Positions 6,119-10,718 of a stretch of DNA of 10,718 nucleotides are shown here, one piece after another. A model generated the notes under the pieces. The model was given only the letters and a program-made list of their open reading frames with translations, did not search any database and had not been told where the DNA came from. Numbering within the stretch: position 1 is the stretch's first letter; every line of letters starts with the position of its first letter. Where the stretch lies: contig CAZCQP010000071.1 of NCBI GenBank assembly GCA_964500895.1, positions 1 through 10,718 on the forward strand, written 5' to 3'. The stretch is from CAZCQP01 sp964500895 (GTDB lineage Bacteria > Bacillota > Clostridia > Lachnospirales > JAISER01). A program made the translations under genes and the position numbers.

Positions 6119-6949
6119 ATGCTAGAAATACCGGAAGCACAAACCATTGCGGCACAACTTGAAAAAACAATTCAAGGTAAAACCATACGGCAAGCCGTGG
6201 CTGGGGCTTCCCACCACGGCTTTGCTTTTTACAACGGCGGGCCCAGTACATATGGGGCCATACTGGAAGGCAAAACCATCACAGGGGTTGCGGCCTATGG
6301 AGGCCGCCCCGAAATATGGGCTGAGGATTTTGTCCTTTCTTTCAGTGACGGCGTAAATGTACGTTATTTTGAAACTTGTGAGCATTTGCCCGCCAAGCAC
6401 CAACTGCTGCTTACTTTTACCGATGACAGTGCCCTTGTGTGCACGGTGCAAATGTATGGTGGGTTGTGGCTGTTTCCCGAAGGTACCAACACCGATTTTT
6501 ATTATACCGTGGCGAAAGAAAAGCCTTCCCCTTTGTCCGATGGGTTTAGCCTGGACTATTTCTTGGCTTTGCTTACGCCGGAAACCAAAAAATGCTCTGC
6601 CAAGGCTTTTCTGGCTACCGAACAGCGGATTCCCGGGCTTGGCAACGGGGTGTTGCAAGACATTTTATGGCAGGCCCGCATCCACCCCAAAACCAAAATG
6701 CAGACGTTGCCAGAAAGTGCCGTCGAATTGCTATTCCGCACCGTTAAAAATGTGTTGGAAACCATGACGGCCCAAGGTGGGCGGGATACAGAAAAAGATT
6801 TGTTTGGCCGTACCGGGGGCTATCAAACGGTGATGAGCAAGAAAAATGAGGGCATGTTGTGCCCGGCTTGTGGCGGCATCATTCGGCGGATGGCATATCT
6901 TGGAGGCAATGTATACGTATGCGAAAGTTGCCAGAAAACAGGAAAATGA
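6119..6949 (+). CDS. Fpg/Nei (formamidopyrimidine-DNA glycosylase / endonuclease VIII) family protein lacking the catalytic N-terminal proline
   Basis: The 276-residue length is typical of the Fpg/Nei family. The helix-two-turn-helix region is clear (QRIPGLGNGVLQDILWQARIHP, 169-190), and a C-terminal zinc finger has C248-x2-C251-x16-C268-x2-C271. These parts bind DNA in base-excision repair enzymes. The N-terminus reads MLEIPEA instead of the usual MPELPE. The proline that acts as nucleophile after Met removal is therefore Leu, although Glu3 is kept; Met before Leu is normally not removed. The RxGK-type strand carrying the second catalytic Lys is also not evident around 57-72 (AAYGGRPEIWAED). 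Similar P2-less proteins annotated as endonuclease VIII occur in Clostridia, so this is probably a stable sub-family rather than a decayed gene. GGAGG lies 7 nt before ATG, supporting the start. Whether it is a glycosylase, a lesion binder or neither is open. Confidence 0.88.
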   Translation: MLEIPEAQTIAAQLEKTIQGKTIRQAVAGASHHGFAFYNGGPSTYGAILEGKTITGVAAYGGRPEIWAEDFVLSFSDGVNVRYFETCEHLPAKHQLLLTFTDDSALVCTVQMYGGLWLFPEGTNTDFYYTVAKEKPSPLSDGFSLDYFLALLTPETKKCSAKAFLATEQRIPGLGNGVLQDILWQARIHPKTKMQTLPESAVELLFRTVKNVLETMTAQGGRDTEKDLFGRTGGYQTVMSKKNEGMLCPACGGIIRRMAYLGGNVYVCESCQKTGK

Positions 6950-6997
6950 ATAAAATCCCAATAGGAACCAAGGGATATAAATAAGGAGGATGGTTAT

Positions 6998-7318
6998 ATG
7001 ACAAAAGTGAAAATTAACCCTGGGGTATGTGGGCTTGTAACGGCGGTGGAGGCCACCTCTCCAGACGGTTTCACAGTGGAACTGAACGTGCGCTCCGGCT
7101 GTGACAGCGTGAATGGCATGTTCAAAGCGCTGGGTACTTCTTTCGATGCTTTTGAGCTTTGCCTCAAGAAACCGGGGGACAATCCTTTTTATACATATGC
7201 GGCCGAAAACTTCCCCGGCCATGCGGCTTGCCCTACCATTGCGGGCATTTTGAAAGCCATTGAAGTGGAGTGCAAGCTGGCACTGCCCAAAGATGTGTCC
7301 ATTACATTTGAACAATAA
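6998..7318 (+). CDS. Small conserved Cys-containing protein (DUF6951-like)
   Basis: The 106-residue product has a strong ribosome site (AAGGAGG, 8 nt before ATG). It begins KVKINPGVCGLVT and ends with HAACPTIAGILKAIEVE and LALPKDVSI, which I associate with the DUF6951 family of Clostridia and methanogens; this is recalled, not searched. Cysteines fall at about 11, 35, 55, 78 and 92, with His at 75, and could bind a metal or cluster, though no standard spacing is present. There is no signal peptide or membrane segment. It follows the Fpg/Nei gene by 48 nt with no terminator between and may be the last gene of the unit. The function is unknown. Confidence 0.75.
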   Translation: MTKVKINPGVCGLVTAVEATSPDGFTVELNVRSGCDSVNGMFKALGTSFDAFELCLKKPGDNPFYTYAAENFPGHAACPTIAGILKAIEVECKLALPKDVSITFEQ

Positions 7319-7343
7319 ACCATATAAACACAAAGAAATGTAG

Positions 7344-7365
7344 GGAACGACCTCTGTGTCGTTCC
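7344..7365. repeat. Short palindrome after the DUF6951-like gene
   Basis: An 8-bp stem GGAACGAC/GTCGTTCC with a 6-nt loop, preceded by GTAG, follows the last gene of the plus-strand unit by 25 nt. No T-run follows on the plus strand, so it is at best a weak or Rho-type end. Its form (GTAGGG plus GACC...GTC) resembles a small interspersed repeat of clostridial intergenic regions; copy number is not testable here. Confidence 0.45.
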
Positions 7366-7366
7366 G

Positions 7367-7404
7367 AAAAGCAAAAATAAGGGGGCGATATGGCATCGCC
7401 CCCT
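7367..7404 (-). terminator. Intrinsic terminator of the nitronate monooxygenase-family gene
   Basis: A 10-bp GC-rich stem AGGGGGCGAT/ATCGCCCCCT (7380-7389/7395-7404) with a 5-nt loop begins 8 nt past the stop codon. On the minus strand it is followed by TTATTTTTGCTTTT. It has no T-run on the plus strand, so it serves the minus-strand gene. Confidence 0.88.
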
Positions 7405-7412
7405 AAAAACAT

Positions 7413-8462
7413 CTACCCGGTTAGTTCGCCCATCAGCCCTTTAACCGTTGTAATCTCTTGAATCCTATACGTGTTAGCACCGCAAAACACCAGCCCGTTG
7501 TCCACATCCCCTTTCACAGAAGCAATCAATGCTTTTGTAATGCAATAAGGGGTGTCTTTAGGGTCACAGGTGACAATGCAATTGTAGCACTTGCCAATCG
7601 GCTGTTTGCTCAGGTGGGTGCTGCGCACAAAGTCGTTCATCAAGGCCCGCCCAGGAAGCCCCACAGGGCTTTTAACAATGACAATGTCTTCCTTTTTGGC
7701 TTTCACATAAGCATCTTTAAAGTTTTGGTGGGCGTCGCATTCGTGGGTGGCCACAAACCGGCTGGCAATTTGCACTGCATCACAGCCCATGTCTAAATAC
7801 TTTTCAACGTCTGGCTTATCAAACACACCGCCGCCAAAAATAACAGGAATGGCATGGTTATATTTTTCTTCATAAGTCTTCACAAAAGACAAAATACCCT
7901 TAAGCTCTGCGTCAAAGTCTTGTTCTTGCTCCACTTCCTCGGCCTTAAACCCTAAATGTCCGCCAGCTTTGGGGCCTTCAACCACCAAAGCATCCGCTGT
8001 GGTGTTGTACCGTTTGTCCCACATTTTTAAAAGCACAGCCGCTGCCTTCACGCTAGACACAATGGGCGCAATTTTTGTGGCGGTATTTTTGGTTAAGGCG
8101 GGCAGACCAATGGGCAGCCCTGCCCCTGAAAAAATAACGTCCACCTTGTTTTGCACACATGCTTTTACATATTCCTCATAATGGCGCATGGCCGTCATGA
8201 TGTTCACGCCAATTGCGCCGCCTTTGGCTTTTTCCTTGGCCAGCTTAACATGGTGTGCCAAGCCTTCCAGGTTGGCTTTTAAGGGGTTGGCCTCGAACTC
8301 CGGCATCAAAAACCCGGGGTGTGCGCAGGAGATAACCCCCAGCCCCCCTTCCGCCGCTACAGCACCTGCTAAGGAAGACAGGCTAACCCCAACACCCATG
8401 CCGCCTTGAACGACGGGCAAGTCGATGGTGATGTTCCCAATATGAAACGGCTTAAATCCCAA
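7413..8462 (-). CDS. Nitronate monooxygenase / 2-nitropropane dioxygenase-family FMN oxidoreductase
   Basis: The 349-residue protein has a TIM-barrel flavoprotein layout. QGGMGVGVSLSSLAGAVAAEGG (19-40) lies at the N-terminus, GPKAGGH (163-169) carries the His used as catalytic base in nitronate monooxygenases, and the FMN phosphate site is FGGGVFDKPDV (209-219) plus QIASRFVATHE (231-241). The family also includes the enoyl reductase FabK and other NAD(P)H flavin reductases, so the substrate is uncertain. A cysteine group near the C-terminus (C292-x2-C295-x3-C299-x7-C307) is found in a clostridial branch of the family and might hold an iron-sulphur cluster. The TTG start at 8462 is chosen because GAGGG lies 6 nt upstream and the residues after it (FKPFHIGNITIDLPVVQGGM) match the family N-terminus; the next Met would cut into the barrel. 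The gene is transcribed alone from its own promoter. Confidence 0.88.
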   Translation of the reverse strand: MGFKPFHIGNITIDLPVVQGGMGVGVSLSSLAGAVAAEGGLGVISCAHPGFLMPEFEANPLKANLEGLAHHVKLAKEKAKGGAIGVNIMTAMRHYEEYVKACVQNKVDVIFSGAGLPIGLPALTKNTATKIAPIVSSVKAAAVLLKMWDKRYNTTADALVVEGPKAGGHLGFKAEEVEQEQDFDAELKGILSFVKTYEEKYNHAIPVIFGGGVFDKPDVEKYLDMGCDAVQIASRFVATHECDAHQNFKDAYVKAKKEDIVIVKSPVGLPGRALMNDFVRSTHLSKQPIGKCYNCIVTCDPKDTPYCITKALIASVKGDVDNGLVFCGANTYRIQEITTVKGLMGELTG

Positions 8463-8514
8463 AAGTATCCCTCATTTACTGTATATTCAAAATAGCATTT
8501 AATTTATTTTTCTT

Positions 8515-8543
8515 ATCATAGTATATTCCTTCCTTTGTGTCAA
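8515..8543 (-). promoter_or_regulatory. Sigma-A promoter of the nitronate monooxygenase-family gene
   Basis: On the minus strand TTGACA (8543-8538) and TATGAT (8520-8515) are separated by exactly 17 nt. The -10 lies about 52 nt upstream of the TTG start. This is a strong consensus-type housekeeping promoter. Confidence 0.85.
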
Positions 8544-8618
8544 CGCTTTAGCACCCATGTGTACAGGTTTTTGCAGGAAATGACCATAAAAACCCCTCCA
8601 AGCGTTCATTCAAAAAAT

Positions 8619-8646
8619 TTGACTTTATGCCCATGTGTGTTATAAT
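8619..8646 (+). promoter_or_regulatory. Sigma-A promoter of the V4R-GGDEF unit
   Basis: TTGACT (8619-8624) and a perfect TATAAT (8641-8646) are separated by 16 nt, and transcription should begin near 8653. The promoter is divergent from the monooxygenase promoter, with about 75 nt between the two -35 boxes. CCCATGTGT occurs in its spacer and again at 8554-8562. Confidence 0.78.
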
Positions 8647-8699
8647 TATGGATACTATTTGTGCACTTGTTATTGTGTACGGTGAAAGCGGGTACAATT

Positions 8700-9242
8700 A
8701 TGGAAGAAATGGACAAAGCCATTGACAGAATATTAGCAGATTTTACTTGGGATGACTTGGGCAATGTCGAAGAAGGCCGCCATAACCTTGGCCCTTATGT
8801 AAAGGTCACCACATACCGGTTAATGCAATTTTCTATTCGTAAAATTTTAGAGCAGATGTATGGTTTAGAAAAAGCAGAGGAAGTGTTCCGTTTAAGCGGG
8901 ATGCTGGCAGGCCGGCGCTTTGCAGAACAACATTTAAATAAAAGCTTGCCCTTTCCTGAATTTGTGGCCCAACTTAAACAAACTTTGCAAGACGAACGCA
9001 TCGGGGTACTTCAAGTTGAAAAACTGGATTTAGACACCCTAACCATGGTGTTTACCGTTGCAGAAGATTTAGATTGCTCTGGGCTTCCCATATACGGCAT
9101 TGAAGTGTGTGACTTTGACGAAGGTTTTATTGCAGGTATTTTACAGTTTTACACCGGCAAAACGTTTAACGTCAAAGAGGTTGACTGCTGGGCCAACGGC
9201 GACAAAGCCTGCCGGTTTAACATTCACGCACATACGGTTTAA
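8700..9242 (+). CDS. V4R-domain (4-vinyl reductase-like) sensor protein
   Basis: The 180-residue soluble protein matches the V4R fold in its C-terminal half: a conserved CDFDEGFIAGILQFYTGK stretch (137-154), followed by VKEVDCWANGDKACRFNI (158-175), the family's signature E-x-C-x-x-x-G-D-x-x-C-x-F. Cysteines lie at 126, 137, 163 and 171. V4R domains bind small ligands such as hydrocarbons or tetrapyrrole-related compounds and often regulate a partner. The ATG at 8700 is taken as start; the frame is open back to GTG codons at 8682 and 8661, but the latter sits only about 8 nt past the predicted transcription start. The ribosome site (AAAGCGGG) is weak for any choice. The diguanylate cyclase gene follows after 68 nt without a terminator, so this is probably its ligand-sensing partner; that link is inferred. 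Confidence 0.82.
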   Translation: MEEMDKAIDRILADFTWDDLGNVEEGRHNLGPYVKVTTYRLMQFSIRKILEQMYGLEKAEEVFRLSGMLAGRRFAEQHLNKSLPFPEFVAQLKQTLQDERIGVLQVEKLDLDTLTMVFTVAEDLDCSGLPIYGIEVCDFDEGFIAGILQFYTGKTFNVKEVDCWANGDKACRFNIHAHTV

Positions 9243-9310
9243 TACACATATATTTTAAAGCATGCATAGGTAGCAAAAAGCCGTGCAGGGGGGTAAAAAG
9301 AAGCAGCATT

Positions 9311-10582
9311 ATGGATAAATATGGCATTAGTAAGCTTCAGTCCTTTTATGAAGCGTTATGGTTTTTATTAACCCGAAAATCTGTAGACAAAATATTAGAA
9401 GACGAAGGGCAGCTTTTTGAGGAAATCGGAAAGCTGTTATATTTGTTGCGGCATAATATAGACGAACTGAATGTATTTTTAGACCAAATGGCACGAGGCG
9501 AATTACATGTAACCCCGCCCCCCAGTCATAACCTGTTGGCTGGCAGTGCAAAAGCTTTATGGTCTAACCTAAACCATCTGGCTTGGCAAACCAACCAGAT
9601 TAAAACCGGAGACTATAGCCAAGGCGTAAATGATATGGGCGTTTTTTTCGATGCCTTTAACCACATGGGGGAAACCCTTAAAGAGCGGGAAAACGGCCTA
9701 AAGGAAGAGATTTTAAAAAGAGAACAGGCCACCAGTTCCTTAACAGACGCCAACAAGCGTTTCTTATTTGTATTGTCTTATATTACAGACATTGTGCTGG
9801 TGGTGCATGAGAATGAAATTTGGTTTATTAACAAAGCCGGTGAGTCTGCTTTCCCCAATGTGGAAACCTTGGATTGCTTGAATGATGTTTTGCTTAAAAC
9901 CCTGCTCACCTACCGTAATACAGACGAAACGGAACGCACCTTTGAAATGTATGACGATGTGCGCGCTAAACATTACGCCATTCGTTCTGTACCCATGAAG
10001 TGGCTGGAAGATAAAGACGCCTACCTGCAAGTGGCCACGGACATTACCGAAATTAAAGCCAAAGAAGCGGCATTGTCTCAAATTGCTTTTCTGGATGAAC
10101 TCACAGGCATATCCAATCGCCGGGCAGGTTTTGCCAGGCTGGCAGAAATATTGGAAAACACCCATTATTACCCCATCTGCATTTGCTATATAGACATTGA
10201 CAAGCTAAAATATGTAAACGACCATTTAGGCCACCATTTTGGAGACCTGTACATTAAAACTGTGGCGCAAGTGATTGCTTCGTCCATTCGGGGTGACGAC
10301 TTTGTTTCCAGAATGGGTGGCGACGAATTTCTGGTTATCCTTACACGGGTGGACCAGGAAGCGGCCCAGTCTGTCATTCGGCGTGTAGATGCACGGCTTA
10401 ATGCCTTGTCTAACCAAGAAGACACCCCTTTTCAAATGGCCATCTCTTTTGGTGTAACAGAAATTACAGAAAAAGTAGACAAAACCGCTGAAACATACAT
10501 TATCGAAGCCGATAAACGCATGTATAATTTAAAAAATGAGCGGCGAAAGCTGGCCCAGCAAATGACGGATAGCAAACAATAA
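9311..10582 (+). CDS. Soluble diguanylate cyclase with HAMP-like, PAS and GGDEF domains
   Basis: The 423-residue product makes cyclic di-GMP from two GTP. Residues 1-60 are helical. Residues 78-120 are a HAMP-like stretch (ALWSNLNHLAWQTNQIKTGDYSQG...DAFNHM) seen in many clostridial signalling proteins, with no membrane segment. A coiled coil (about 120-148) leads into a divergent PAS domain (about 150-247). The GGDEF domain spans about 255-415: DELTGISNRR (262-271), metal-binding Asp295 in YIDID, an intact GGDEF at 336-340, and RGDD at 327-330 forming the RxxD inhibitory site five residues before it. The enzyme should therefore be active and product-inhibited. The ribosome site is weak: AGGGGGG is 17 nt from the ATG and only AAGAAG lies closer. 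It follows the V4R gene and, lacking a membrane sensor, may take its signal from that protein. Confidence 0.9.
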   Translation: MDKYGISKLQSFYEALWFLLTRKSVDKILEDEGQLFEEIGKLLYLLRHNIDELNVFLDQMARGELHVTPPPSHNLLAGSAKALWSNLNHLAWQTNQIKTGDYSQGVNDMGVFFDAFNHMGETLKERENGLKEEILKREQATSSLTDANKRFLFVLSYITDIVLVVHENEIWFINKAGESAFPNVETLDCLNDVLLKTLLTYRNTDETERTFEMYDDVRAKHYAIRSVPMKWLEDKDAYLQVATDITEIKAKEAALSQIAFLDELTGISNRRAGFARLAEILENTHYYPICICYIDIDKLKYVNDHLGHHFGDLYIKTVAQVIASSIRGDDFVSRMGGDEFLVILTRVDQEAAQSVIRRVDARLNALSNQEDTPFQMAISFGVTEITEKVDKTAETYIIEADKRMYNLKNERRKLAQQMTDSKQ

Positions 10583-10610
10583 GGCTTATTAAGCGGAAAT
10601 AAGCCTTATT
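10578..10610. repeat. Nested palindrome overlapping the diguanylate cyclase stop codon
   Basis: A perfect 13-bp stem AATAAGGCTTATT/AATAAGCCTTATT (10578-10590/10598-10610) encloses a 7-nt loop. Each arm is itself palindromic (AATAAG-N-CTTATT), so cruciform or alternative pairings are possible. The TAA stop lies in the left arm. No T-run follows; it may stabilise the 3' end ahead of the true terminator. Confidence 0.55.
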
Positions 10611-10634
10611 GCGAATGACAATTGAATTGAATGG

Positions 10635-10679
10635 AAAGGTTGACTGCCTTGTGCACATTATGCTGGGCAGCCTTTTTTT
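10635..10679 (+). terminator. Intrinsic terminator of the V4R-GGDEF unit
   Basis: AAAGGTTG (10635-10642) pairs with CAGCCTTT (10668-10675) with one G-T pair, and an alternative CTGCC/GGCAG pairing lies just inside. The stem runs directly into seven T (10673-10679). It starts 52 nt past the stop codon. The remaining bases to 10718 show no gene or structure. Confidence 0.75.
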
Positions 10680-10718
10680 ATATGCTTTGTATAAGGTTAA
10701 TGGTTACTTCTAAGGGCT

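Noticed and set aside
6946..6984. 12-codon frame (MNKIPIGTKGYK) overlapping the Fpg/Nei stop by ATGA
   Set aside because: It is very short, has only a weak GGAAA upstream, and is best explained as the spacer before the next gene's ribosome site.
6731..7396. 221-residue minus-strand open frame
   Set aside because: It overlaps two well-supported plus-strand genes, has no recognisable domain, and its start lies in the terminator region.

Overview
The window looks like chromosomal DNA of an anaerobic, low-to-mid-GC Bacillota, most likely a Clostridia-type organism. The reasons are an MttB-superfamily corrinoid methyltransferase, a sigma-54 activator with PAS/GAF-like sensing, a DUF3881-type protein, a clostridial-type Fpg/Nei protein, a V4R protein next to a PAS-GGDEF protein, strong AGGAGG-type ribosome sites and frequent TTG/GTG starts. 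No species can be named from the sequence alone.

Region 1 (1-3960, all minus strand) is a regulated catabolic locus. A sigma-54-dependent activator (3886..2150) sits upstream of a textbook -24/-12 promoter (TGGCACG-N4-TTGCT). An 18-bp inverted repeat lies between gene and promoter, and two phased copies of TCAAAATAAGAT overlap the last codons of the activator gene and look like its upstream activating sequence. The promoter drives an octopine/nopaline-type (opine) dehydrogenase (1947..733). After a 257-nt gap holding a cluster of palindromes comes the N-terminal third of an MttB-like methyltransferase that runs off the left edge. The inferred role is inducible use of a methylated or opine-like amine. 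The pairing of these two enzymes under one sigma-54 switch is the most interesting part of the window.

Region 2 (4043-7318, plus strand) is a probable four-gene transcription unit behind a TTGACA promoter. It encodes a secreted protein with a duplicated N-terminal module plus a copper-amine-oxidase-N-like domain, a DUF3881-like cytosolic protein, an Fpg/Nei-family protein lacking the usual N-terminal catalytic proline, and a small Cys-containing DUF6951-like protein. Gaps are 24-48 nt. The functions do not form an obvious pathway.

Region 3 (7367-8543, minus strand) is a stand-alone nitronate monooxygenase-family flavoprotein with its own sigma-A promoter and intrinsic terminator.

Region 4 (8619-10680, plus strand) is a two-gene signalling module: a small V4R sensor protein followed by a soluble HAMP-like/PAS/GGDEF diguanylate cyclase with an intact active site and I-site, ending at an intrinsic terminator. 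The last 39 bases hold nothing recognisable.
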